A stretch of DNA of 21,883 nt from JBBRZF01 sp038236965 (GTDB taxonomy: Bacteria > Acidobacteriota > Terriglobia > Terriglobales > Acidobacteriaceae): the NCBI GenBank assembly GCA_038236965.1, contig JBBRZF010000040.1, positions 1-21,883 of the forward strand, given 5' to 3'. Below the pieces are notes generated by a model. The model was not told where the DNA came from. It was given only the letters and a program-made list of their open reading frames with translations, and searched no databases. The position numbers and the translations under genes are program-made. This document shows, piece by piece, positions 1-8,300 of this stretch (position 1 is the first letter of the stretch; each line of letters opens with the position of its first letter).

Positions 1-2
1 CA

Positions 3-566
3 CGCTTCTACTGGGAACACTCGCTCAGTTGCGCCCTGGTCTCTCGCCGGTTGGCACGAAAGATCGGCTACGAGGATCCGGAGTCCGCGTACCTTGCCGG
101 ACTGCTGCACGACATCGGCATCATCGTGAACCTGCTGGTGATACCGGAAGAGTTCCACCAAGCCGCCGAGTTGGCGTTTACGGAACGCATGTGTCTGGAA
201 GACGCGGAGCGCAAGACTCTCGGGTTCACTCACAGCTTTACGGGCGAATTACTGGCGGAACACTGGAAGCTCGGACAGCATCTGCAAGCGGCCATCCGGC
301 GCCATCATGATGTCCAGATGGCAACCGCGCACCACACGCTGATATCCATCGTCTCCGTCAGTGACCTGCTGTGTCGCATGCGCGGAATGGGCTACGGATA
401 CATTGAGAACCGCCAGGTGGAATTCACTTCGGAGCCGGCGTGGGAGGTTCTCGCAAATGCGTCGGCCGCGCTCCGCCGCATGGACTTCGAGCGCTTCACC
501 TTTGAACTCGACGATTACGTCAAGGAGGTCCGTCAACTCGTGTCTGTGCTATTCCGCTTCCAGTGA
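3..566 (+). CDS. HDOD-domain signalling protein, 3' part (N-terminus outside window)
   Basis: The frame is open from base 3, so the true start lies upstream; about 187 residues are visible. The first residues read FYWEHSLSCALVSRRLA and then AGLLHDIGIIV, the usual HDOD pattern of a Trp-x-His-Ser helix followed by a GLLHDIG segment. A later RRHHDVQ segment matches the second histidine helix of the fold. HDOD proteins are catalytically inactive relatives of HD phosphohydrolases and usually act as protein-protein adaptors in bacterial signal transduction. The C-terminus ends shortly after an acidic helix, with no extra domain. It converges with a receiver-domain protein on the other strand, 86 bases away, in keeping with a signalling neighbourhood. 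What lies N-terminal (HDOD proteins often carry EAL or receiver domains) cannot be seen. The family call is firm; the partner and signal are unknown. Confidence 0.85.
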   Translation, partial: RFYWEHSLSCALVSRRLARKIGYEDPESAYLAGLLHDIGIIVNLLVIPEEFHQAAELAFTERMCLEDAERKTLGFTHSFTGELLAEHWKLGQHLQAAIRRHHDVQMATAHHTLISIVSVSDLLCRMRGMGYGYIENRQVEFTSEPAWEVLANASAALRRMDFERFTFELDDYVKEVRQLVSVLFRFQ

Positions 567-652
567 TCCTGCGACGGCAGTATCTACATGCTGGCGGTGC
601 CGCACACCGGGGGAGGCAGAAGAAGTGCGCGGCCATCGTGAGCGTGAGGCCT

Positions 653-1597
653 TCAGCAGCGGAATGGAACCAGGTCTGCGGGGGTCAACGGCAGAGGCTG
701 CGACGGCGGCGCACTTAGCACTTCCTGTACCTTGCGCGCCAGAGCGTCCACAGTGAACGGCTTCTGCAAATAGGCGATGTTGGGGTCGCCAAGGCCACGG
801 CGCACGACTTCATTGTCCGTGTAGCCCGACATGAAGATGACACGCAGCCCCGGAGCAAGAGCGCTCAAACGACGAACCAGTTGCGGCCCATTCATTCCCG
901 GCATCACGACGTCGGTAAGGACCAGGTCCAATTGGGTGTGGTGCTTATCGAAGATTTGAAATCCCTCCTCCGCGTTACGTGCCTCCAGCACCCTGTAGCC
1001 GCTGAGTTCCAACACTTCGCGAGTGACGCTGCGCACGAATTCCTCGTCTTCCACCAATAAGACCGTTGCCGTCACGGGCATCTCCTCCGCATCCAGCACT
1101 TCCGCACGGTCGGACAGGGTGCGCAGGTAGATTCGCCATGTGGCATTACTGGAACTGATGATCTGCAAGGTCACAAGCCCCCCACATTTCGCAGCGAATT
1201 CGGCCAGGAAGGACGCTGCTCTGCGCCCCTTGAGGTCAATCGGCTGCAAGATGCGCTCCACACCTGCATGGGCGACATCCGACGAGACCGCGAATTGAAA
1301 AGTAAGCACGGCGTAGACGCCATCTGGACGCCAGTGCTTGCTGACGCCGTCGAAATTATCCGAGACCACACGCTGCGTGCTGATGAAGCAACGGCTGGCA
1401 CCGAGCTGCGCTTCCTCGGCGAGGAAGGCCGCGACATAAGCCTCCAGGACGGAAGGATCGCACTGTGCGCCTTCGAGGTCGGAATCAAGGTCGACGATCG
1501 TGGTTTTCAGTATGTCGGTCGTGGGCTTTTGCAGGTTGCAGACGAAGGCATTGAGATCCATGGTCATCTCGGCAAAATGGATTTGATAGGACAACAT
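653..1597 (-). CDS. Response regulator with intact receiver fused to a degenerate histidine-kinase ATPase domain
   Basis: From ATG 1597 the protein has 314 residues. Residues 178-295 form a canonical receiver domain: acidic pocket LVEDEE (E183/D184), phospho-acceptor D229 in LTDVVMPGMNG, S257 in FMSGYT, and K279 in LQKPF. Residues 1-170 follow, segment by segment, the region of hybrid kinases after the phospho-histidine helix: DLNAFV, a CDPSVLEAYV segment matching the usual RADPxQLEQ helix, GVYAVLTF, ERILQPID where FEPFFTTK is expected, and WRIYLRTL where FxIYLP closes the fold. The asparagine box, the DxGxG box and the GTGLGL box are all unrecognisable, so it should neither bind ATP nor autophosphorylate. 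The receiver probably takes phosphate from another kinase. The start is uncertain: homology may extend about 15 residues upstream of 1597, and ATG 1567, ATG 1561 and ATG 1774 share the frame. None has a convincing ribosome-binding site. Confidence 0.8.
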   Translation of the reverse strand: MLSYQIHFAEMTMDLNAFVCNLQKPTTDILKTTIVDLDSDLEGAQCDPSVLEAYVAAFLAEEAQLGASRCFISTQRVVSDNFDGVSKHWRPDGVYAVLTFQFAVSSDVAHAGVERILQPIDLKGRRAASFLAEFAAKCGGLVTLQIISSSNATWRIYLRTLSDRAEVLDAEEMPVTATVLLVEDEEFVRSVTREVLELSGYRVLEARNAEEGFQIFDKHHTQLDLVLTDVVMPGMNGPQLVRRLSALAPGLRVIFMSGYTDNEVVRRGLGDPNIAYLQKPFTVDALARKVQEVLSAPPSQPLPLTPADLVPFRC

Positions 1598-1977
1598 CGT
1601 TAATGCAAACTCAATGCCAAAGTGGGTTGCGTGGATGACGGCATACGAATTCCGTGAACGATGTGGGAACTGCCGCAAAATCTGCACCTTCGCAAATCGG
1701 AATTGGGAACTCACTCCGAGAATTCCTGCTCCAGGTTTTCCACTTCGGAACAGATTCCCGCAATGGAATCTCATTACGGGAACAGAGGTTCAACAAGCGC
1801 CACGCTCCAGATTTTCAAAGGCTGGCGCAGACATCGAATCCCGCGAAATTGCAGGATTCAGAAAAGCTGCTCATGGTGTTACCATTCCGTCACAAATCTG
1901 AAGTGGCGGCAGTTGCATGCGAAGCGTTCGTCCGGGCAGGATTCGCTCGTGCTTTGCCGGTCGAAAGGACTAGAAAC
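1598..1977. promoter_or_regulatory. Divergent intergenic region with an inverted repeat at 1755-1782
   Basis: This stretch separates the minus-strand kinase-remnant/receiver gene from the plus-strand peptidase. It is visibly richer in A+T than the flanking genes. It contains an inverted repeat: TTCCCGCAATG (1755-1765), six-base spacer, CATTACGGGAA (1772-1782), 10 of 11 positions pairing. GGAATT and AATTCC half-elements and two copies of GGGAACT lie just to its left. Open frames cross the region on both strands, but none shows a domain or a ribosome-binding site, so I treat it as noncoding. No clear -35/-10 pair was found. The repeat may be an operator for one or both divergent genes. Confidence 0.4.
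1964..1969 (+). promoter_or_regulatory. Ribosome-binding site setting the peptidase start at GTG 1978
   Basis: AAAGGA lies eight bases before GTG 1978. Translation from there begins with a typical export signal, whereas the longer in-frame start at 1654 would put about 108 featureless residues before it. Confidence 0.75.
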
Positions 1978-3714
1978 GTGAGACTTTTGAACCGAAATAA
2001 TCCTCGTATCTGGGGTGCGATCACTATCGCGGCAATCATGATGTGTGCTGCCGTGCCTGTGTTGATTGCGGGAAGCTCCAATGAGAGCTTGGACCTGTCC
2101 ATGATCACGCGTATTCGTCAGGAAGGTTTCCGCAGCTCCAAGGTCTTGGAGATCGAGTCGGAACTGACGGACGGGCTGGGACCGCGTTTGACGGGTTCCA
2201 GCAGCCTGAAGAAGGCGAACGAATGGACGCGCGACGAGATGACCAAATGGGGTCTGGCGAATGCTCATCTTGAGGCCTTCCCTTTCGGTCGCGGATGGCA
2301 ACTGGACTCCGTCTCGGTGCGCATGACTGCGCCGACCGTCTCCTCGCTTTACGCATTGCCCAAGGCATGGACGCCCGGCACCAACGGCGTCATCAAGGGT
2401 GAGGTGGTCCGTCTGAAGGCGACCACGGTCGAGGAGCTTGAAAAAGAGAAGGGCAAATACACAGGCAAGATCGTACTGGTCGGCGAGACCCGCGAGATCA
2501 AGCCGCAGTCGGAAGCCGCGTTAAAGCGTTATGACGACGAGAAACTGAAAGAGCTTGGCCAGTACGAAGTGCCTGCTACCGGAATCGGCGGCATGCCGGG
2601 ACGCACCTTCACCCGCGAAGAATTGATGAAGCGCTTCCAGTTCTCGCGCGCATTGCAGAAGTTCCTGGCGGAGGAGAAAGTTGCCGCCACCATCGAACCT
2701 AGCCGTGGAGATGCTGGACTCATCTTCGTTCAGGGCACGAACGCTTACCGTCCGGGCGAAGCGGATGGCTTCCCGCAACTGGTGATGGCCTACGAACACT
2801 ACGGACGCATCGCCCGCCTCATGGAGCGCAAGGTTCCGGTCGAACTGGAACTGGATGTGAAAGCGCACTTCGAGGATGGCGACCAGAATTCGTATAACAC
2901 CATCGCCGAGATTGCGGGAACGGACAAGAAAGACGAGATCGTGATGGTAGGCGGACATCTGGATTCCTGGCATGGAGGCACGGGCGCGACGGATAATGCG
3001 GCCGGTTCGGCGATTGCGATGGAAGCGATGCGCATCCTGCAATCGCTGGGGGTAAAACCACGCCGCACCATCCGCATCGGTCTCTGGGGTGGCGAAGAAG
3101 AAGGACTGCTGGGTTCGCGCGGTTATGTTTCCGAACACTTCGGCAAGCGCGAAGAACCGCCCGCCAGTCCGAATGCTCTTCCTTCTTATATGCGCAGCGA
3201 ACGCGAACTGGGTCCGCTGACCTTGAAGCCCGAGCAGGCAAAGATCTCCGCGTACTTCAACGTGGACAACGGTACGGGAAAACTTCGCGGCATCTACCTG
3301 CAGGAAAACGCCGCTGTGGAACCGATCATGGCAGCTTGGGCCGCGCCGTTCCGTGACCTGGGCATGACGACCGTCAGCATGCGCAACACGGGCGGAACCG
3401 ACCACCTGTCCTTCGACGCTGTCGGCATCCCGGGATTCCAGTTCATACAGGATCCCGTGGAATACGACGCGCGTACTCATCACTCGAACATGGATGTGTA
3501 CGAACGCATTCAACGCGACGACATGATGCAGGCCTCCGTGATCTTGGCGGCCTTCCTCTATGACGCTGCCATGCGCGATGAGATGCTTCCCCGCAAGCCC
3601 CTGCCGGTGAACACCAACATGGGCACGGTAAAGGCCGACAATGCTGCGCCGGACGCCAAGCCGGACGCCAAGTCGAACGCCAAGAAGGTAGCGAAAGACA
3701 AGAAGAAGGGCTAA
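1978..3714 (+). CDS. Secreted M28-family zinc aminopeptidase/carboxypeptidase (PSMA-like)
   Basis: The 578-residue product should be an exported metallopeptidase acting on peptides in the periplasm or outside the cell. Residues 1-32 form an uncleaved anchor or signal peptide: a basic start with RNNPR, then a hydrophobic core up to about A31. A protease-associated insert spans roughly residues 130-310. The M28 catalytic domain follows with the two-zinc ligands in order: H327 in GGHLDSWHGG, D339 in GATDNAAGS, E373/E374 in GGEEEGLLGS (general base and ligand), D430 in FNVDNGTG and H502 in THHSNMDVYE. All key residues are present, so it should be active. The last 35 residues are low complexity, rich in Ala, Asp and Lys and ending KDKKKG. 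It is a single-gene unit closed by a strong hairpin. Substrate preference cannot be read from the sequence. The GTG start is chosen for its Shine-Dalgarno AAAGGA and the signal peptide. Confidence 0.92.
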   Translation: MRLLNRNNPRIWGAITIAAIMMCAAVPVLIAGSSNESLDLSMITRIRQEGFRSSKVLEIESELTDGLGPRLTGSSSLKKANEWTRDEMTKWGLANAHLEAFPFGRGWQLDSVSVRMTAPTVSSLYALPKAWTPGTNGVIKGEVVRLKATTVEELEKEKGKYTGKIVLVGETREIKPQSEAALKRYDDEKLKELGQYEVPATGIGGMPGRTFTREELMKRFQFSRALQKFLAEEKVAATIEPSRGDAGLIFVQGTNAYRPGEADGFPQLVMAYEHYGRIARLMERKVPVELELDVKAHFEDGDQNSYNTIAEIAGTDKKDEIVMVGGHLDSWHGGTGATDNAAGSAIAMEAMRILQSLGVKPRRTIRIGLWGGEEEGLLGSRGYVSEHFGKREEPPASPNALPSYMRSERELGPLTLKPEQAKISAYFNVDNGTGKLRGIYLQENAAVEPIMAAWAAPFRDLGMTTVSMRNTGGTDHLSFDAVGIPGFQFIQDPVEYDARTHHSNMDVYERIQRDDMMQASVILAAFLYDAAMRDEMLPRKPLPVNTNMGTVKADNAAPDAKPDAKSNAKKVAKDKKKG

Positions 3715-3735
3715 ACTTTCGAACACTGCAAACCC

Positions 3736-3764
3736 GGGCGGGACTTCGGTCCCGCCCATTTTAT
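3736..3764 (+). terminator. Rho-independent terminator after the M28 peptidase
   Basis: A perfect 9-bp GC-rich stem (3736-3744 with 3749-3757) closes on a UUCG tetraloop in the stable C(UUCG)G context, followed by ATTTTATT. It ends 15 bases before the next gene starts, so the methyltransferase needs its own promoter or read-through. Confidence 0.9.
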
Positions 3765-3779
3765 TGCCGAGGCGAAACG

Positions 3780-4541
3780 ATGGCAGAGAACTCGACGAAA
3801 GAAGTAGTGCGCGCAACCAAATCCGAAAAGCCGGATTACGGCATCGACGCACCGGGCGTGGTCGCTACCCTGGGCGGAGTGGGAGCGACGGCGCTAGTGC
3901 TTTCACTGATCGCGCCCAACCTGCATCTGGGAACGGCGACCGTGCGATGGGGCGTGAGTCTGTTGTGGATGGGCAGCGTGATGCTGGGCGAGTCGGTGCT
4001 GATGTTGCTCTACGCGAAGGCGGGGAAATTCCGGCATCGCGACCGCATGCTCGCCAAAGTCGACTGGCGGGGAGACGAACAGGTGCTCGACGTCGGCACG
4101 GGACGCGGAGTGATGATGATAGGCGCGGCAAAGCGATTGAGTACGGGAAGGGCCGTCGGCATCGACATCTGGAGCAAGAAGGACCTGTCGGGCAATGATT
4201 CTCGCGCGACGCTTCACAATGCCGAACTGGAAGGCGTCGCCGGCAAAGTCGAGATCAGGACGGAAGACGCGTCGCAGATGAGTTTTCCCGATACGAGCTT
4301 TGATGTCGTGTTGTCGAATCTCTGCCTGCACAACATCGAGGACCGCAAACTTCGCGCCGATGCCGTCCGCGAGATTGCCAGAGTTCTGAAGCCCGGAGGC
4401 GTTGCCATCATCTCCGATTTCAAGAAGACCGGCGAGTACGAAGAGACTCTCAAAGAAATGGGACTGCAGACCACGCGCACTTCTCCAGCGTTGTTCGACA
4501 CATTTCCCCCATTGCGAATCGTAATCGCGAAGAAAAGATAG
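3780..4541 (+). CDS. Membrane-anchored class I SAM-dependent methyltransferase
   Basis: The 253-residue protein has two hydrophobic segments near the N-terminus (about residues 25-46 and 55-79) and then a Rossmann methyltransferase domain. Motif I is VLDVGTGRG (102-110), with acidic residues after the second strand in GIDIWSK. The ASQMSFPDTSFDVVLSN segment is the usual motif leading to strand 4, and VLKPGG marks the last helix-strand turn. This is the UbiE/ubiquinone-menaquinone style of methyltransferase, but the substrate is not readable. The membrane hairpin suggests a lipid or membrane-bound acceptor. The ATG start has GAGGCG seven to eight bases upstream. The gene sits right behind the peptidase terminator and converges with a receiver-like gene across a 28-base gap with no obvious terminator. 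The fold call is firm, the role open. Confidence 0.88.
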   Translation: MAENSTKEVVRATKSEKPDYGIDAPGVVATLGGVGATALVLSLIAPNLHLGTATVRWGVSLLWMGSVMLGESVLMLLYAKAGKFRHRDRMLAKVDWRGDEQVLDVGTGRGVMMIGAAKRLSTGRAVGIDIWSKKDLSGNDSRATLHNAELEGVAGKVEIRTEDASQMSFPDTSFDVVLSNLCLHNIEDRKLRADAVREIARVLKPGGVAIISDFKKTGEYEETLKEMGLQTTRTSPALFDTFPPLRIVIAKKR

Positions 4542-4569
4542 ATTGCCTGGCGGTCGGCAGGAGTGCGCT

Positions 4570-5097
4570 TTAGCGAGCAGAAGAGCGGAGACTGCTTGCG
4601 TGCTGCTTTACGATTTGCGCAGTCGAAGGCGGGGAAGAGCTGGTGAGTGGGTTCCAGTGGCGTTTCAGCAGCCTGCGTGCCGTACCGAGGAGCGCTCCGA
4701 AGAGACTTGCTAGCGTAAGCATCCGGCGGCCTCCGGAATTGCTTCCGATGCAGGCGTGTATGGCTTCGCGGAATTCCTCCGGAGAGGCTCCCTTCATCAG
4801 GACACAGTCAACCAGTGCGGAAACATCTGCTTCAACATAAGGCGCTGGCGCCAGCAGCAGGATGCGTTGCGCCGGATGGGCTGCGCGCAAGGAACGAATG
4901 CATTCCGTCTCCCATTTCGTAAGTTCTGAATAATCCAGAATCACAAGATCGGTTCGATCTTGGGTGATGGCCCGGCTGGCAGCAGCACAGTCGGGCAGCA
5001 CGCGCGCATGATAGCCGAATGCCTCCAGCAGCAGACGCCGAACTTCCAATCCAAAAGCCTCGTTTCCAGTGCAGACAATCCTTTGTTGCTGCGACAT
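4570..5097 (-). CDS. Receiver-like (pseudo-receiver) protein with short hydrophobic tail
   Basis: The 175-residue product has the length and strand pattern of a CheY-like receiver in its first 115 residues. The phospho-acceptor aspartate is kept in LVILDYSE and the conserved lysine in VLMKGAS. The acidic pair after strand 1, needed for Mg2+ binding, is replaced by CTGNEAFG, and the Ser/Thr at the end of strand 4 is Ala (LLLAPAP). Phosphorylation is therefore doubtful, and it may work as a phosphate-independent pseudo-receiver. The tail holds a hydrophobic segment (LASLFGALLGTARRLL), then a basic, Ser-rich end. It has no output domain. Upstream, ACCGCT and AGCGGT (5128-5146) could fold into a small leader hairpin. 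The ribosome-binding site is weak. Partner unknown; it could be a partner of the nearby HDOD or receiver proteins. Confidence 0.72.
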   Translation of the reverse strand: MSQQQRIVCTGNEAFGLEVRRLLLEAFGYHARVLPDCAAASRAITQDRTDLVILDYSELTKWETECIRSLRAAHPAQRILLLAPAPYVEADVSALVDCVLMKGASPEEFREAIHACIGSNSGGRRMLTLASLFGALLGTARRLLKRHWNPLTSSSPPSTAQIVKQHASSLRSSAR

Positions 5098-5127
5098 TTC
5101 GTTGGCCCCACTTTCAAAGTTAAGGTG

Positions 5128-5146
5128 ACCGCTGCTCAGGAGCGGT
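5128..5146. other. Small inverted repeat upstream of the pseudo-receiver gene
   Basis: ACCGCT (5128-5133), seven-base spacer, AGCGGT (5141-5146). It lies 31 bases before ATG 5097 on the minus strand and could be a leader hairpin or an operator. AAAGTTAA occurs on both sides of it. Weak, descriptive only. Confidence 0.3.
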
Positions 5147-5278
5147 TATGCATCATTAGTGCCAAAGTTAACTGACTGATTCTGTTAAGTGGAGACGCAG
5201 ACACTTGGGAGGAAGTGAGAAATTTCTACTTTGCCGGGCGGAATGGCGGGTGCGGTGGAAGGGTTGGTGGAAGCGGAC

Positions 5279-5308
5279 AAAAAAGCGGGGACCGGTTGCC
5301 CGGTCCCC
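5279..5308 (-). terminator. Rho-independent terminator of the TonB-dependent receptor gene
   Basis: A perfect 9-bp stem (5287-5295 with 5300-5308, GGGGACCGG/CCGGTCCCC) with a 4-base loop. On the minus strand it is followed by GC and six T residues. It begins 27 bases after the receptor stop codon. Confidence 0.9.
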
Positions 5309-5334
5309 AAAAACATCAGTTTCTAATTTTTAGA

Positions 5335-8300
5335 TTAGAAGTTGAAACGTACCTTGAAGCGCATCGAACGGCCGGTCTGGAAAAGATTCGGCAGGCCATA
5401 AGCGCCGTTGAACACCGCTCCACCGAGGTTGCCTGGGTTGGTGCAGTTCGCTCCAGGGCAGGTGTTGCTGTTCGCGACTGCCAGCCAGTTGTATCCGAAG
5501 TTCGTCAAAGACGGATAATCCTGGGAGGAAGCGCTGGTGGCTGGGACGCGGTACTGCGGATCAAGGATGTCGCCATCGATCAAAATCTGGGTCGAGGCGT
5601 TGACGGCCGTACGCTGATTGAACAGGTTCGAGACGTTGGCCTCGAAGCCCATCCGCAGTGCTTCGTTGTTCTTGCTGAGTTTCAGCTCGTGAACGAAGTT
5701 GAGGTCCGTCTGGGTGTAGGTGGGCGTACGACGTTCGGTGATGCCGTCAACCACGAGGTTGCCGGTAGCCGGATCACGATGAATGTTGATCCACTTTCCG
5801 CGGCCTTCGACGAACATCGGGGCCGGGGCTTGGGAAGCATTCAGTTCGCTGCTCAGCGGCGTGCCTGAGAAGGCGGACTGGGTGGCGCCGATAAGGGTTT
5901 CCATTCCGAGCCACTTCAGGCGATAGAATCCGTACGCCTTGAGGCTGTGCGGACGATCGGTGCCGAGCCGGCCAAAGGTCTGCTTTCCATGCGCGTCATA
6001 CTGCATGAAAGGCTCGTCAAAGGCACGGCCGACGTTCGGAGACAAGCGGCCACCGCCACCAGCGACGGCGCTTCCACCATCCCACGTGTCGGAGTTGGTA
6101 AGACCAGCGTAGTTGCCCCAAAGTTTGCTATAGGTGTAGCTCACTACACCCATCCACCTCGCGGAAGCTTTTCTGGTCAAGCGAACTTCAAGAGCATCGT
6201 AGTTACGAACAGCCTTGGGTTGCGGGCCGCAAGTGCCGGCGCAGTCAGTCGCGTTGCCAGCGAACAGACCGTTCGTAGCAGCGTGGAGGCCTTCGCCGGG
6301 GTTGATGATGTAGAAATTCTCATTCAAACCCGCATCAAGGTAGCCAGCGTCTTCAATCGTACGATCGAGGCGCTTGCGGGTGTAGCGAGTTTCCAAGCCG
6401 ATGTTCGTGTTGAGAGCCCAATCTGCGCCGAGTGTCATTTCATGCTGTTTCATCGGCTTCAGGTTAGGATCTACGCGGTAGTCATTAGGATTGTTCGACG
6501 GTGCGCGGAAATCAACGTTTGCGATGAAGCCATCGCCCACGCGCGCCGGGTACAGAGTACCGTCCGGTTTAACTGCAGGTGAAGTTATACCTGCGGCAGG
6601 ACCGCCCGAAACTGGGCAATATACCTGCTTGCCAATCTGTGGTACGCGATTGGGGACGATCTTGGTGTAATCCGGATTGTCGAGGGCGAAGATGCAATCA
6701 TGCCAGAAGTCGCCACCGAAGGAACCGCGCGGCAATTCATACTTCATGATGTCGAAGAAGTATCCGAAACTGCCGTACAGTTTTAACTTGCCATTCTGGA
6801 GAACGTCCCAGGACCCGCCAAGGCGAGGAGCAACTTTCTGATCGTATCCGAACTCGATGCCCTTGAAGCCAGGCAGGGCGTTCGCGTAGTTAGGCAAAGA
6901 CTCCTTGTCGATGCGTACGCCGAGGTTGAGAGTCACGCCCTTACCAACGGTCCAGGCATCTTGTACGTAGAACGCCTGGTTATTGCTGGCAACCTGACCA
7001 ATCGTCTGCAAATCGCGGAGATTGTAGGTACCGTAGAGACCGCCGCAACCGCCGTCGTTCGTGAAGGCTGTGCCGAAGTTGGCATTGTTGTAAGTGTTGA
7101 TGGCATGGCAATTCGGGGTGTTGGCGTTGCCGAGACCCGTTGTGTAAAATTTACCATATCCAAGATAGACGTCAGAGCTGTTGTACTGCGTGTTGACGTC
7201 GTTCTTGAGCCTGTTCAGGGCATAGCCGCCCTTGAGGTTGTGCGTGCCAATGAAGCCCTTCTTGTAATAAGCGAGATCCTGGTTGAAGGACTTGCGCCAA
7301 TACTTGTCAAAGAAGGTGTTCTGATTGATGCCCATGCTGGAGAAGCCCGGGTTCTGCTGGTACGCAGTAGCGAGGTCAGTGCCGAGACGATACGTGTAGG
7401 CAGTAGCACCGGGAGCCAGTGCAGTGACGCCGGTGGTGCTGTAGGACGAGTAGCCGTAGGTCGGATCGAGCCAGCGATAGCGAATACCCTGAGCGAGACC
7501 GCGGTTCTGGAAATCGTTGTAGAAGTATCCATAACGCGTGGTCGCAATCAAGCTAGGCGTGAGGGTGATATCCGCGCCGGTGTTGTAGATTACGTTCGGG
7601 GCCTTGTAACCAAGACCGTAGTTGAAGTTGTCGGGATCCTGCGTCGCGGTGGTGTTAGCGAAAGCGCCGGACGTGGGGTTCAGATAGGCATTGTCTGCGT
7701 TCGGGAACGAGTTGCCCTTGTTGGTCTCGTATGCGTTCTGCCATGCACCGTAGATACGGATTTTCTGGCTAACCAGGAAATCCGCACGCGTGAGGGAGAA
7801 GTAGGTATTCGTGTCGTTGTTGAACGTACGCGGATACATGATTGGCGCTTTCAGCACCTGGCCAGTCGAGGCAACCTTAAGACCGGGGTAGTTCCAGTTC
7901 ACAGTGCGACCAACGTGAGCGAATTGGGGCGCGAAGCTGGTGAATAACCAGAGGCGATCCTTCTTCAGATAGCCACCCGCTTCGAAGCCAGGATTTACGG
8001 TTCGGTAAGAATCCTTCTTGGGAACGATGTACTCATTGGGACGGTCGAGGCGGAGAGGAACCCCCGCGCCGCAGAGATCTTCCGAGTTGCAATATGAAAC
8101 GCTTGTTTTCGGAGTGAGGCGCAGATACCTCTGTCCGCTGACCAGGTTGGTGCCCTGAGCATCGAACATGTCGCCACGGTACTGAGTGAACACGCTGCCG
8201 TGCCAGGCGTTGCTGCCGCGCTTCTGGATGACGTTGACCACGCCACCGAGTGCGCCGCCGTACTCAGCCTCAAATCCACTAGACTTGATCTGAACTTCCT

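Noticed and set aside
1654..1977. N-terminal extension of the M28 peptidase back to ATG 1654
   Set aside because: It adds 108 residues without any motif in front of the export signal. GTG 1978 has a Shine-Dalgarno sequence and starts at the signal peptide.
2521..3852. A 443-codon minus-strand open frame over the peptidase gene
   Set aside because: It overlaps the M28 catalytic motifs in antisense, runs through the terminator hairpin and has no domain.
6961..7947. A 328-codon plus-strand open frame inside the TonB-dependent receptor gene
   Set aside because: Antisense to the beta barrel; Val/Glu-rich shadow translation with no ribosome-binding site.
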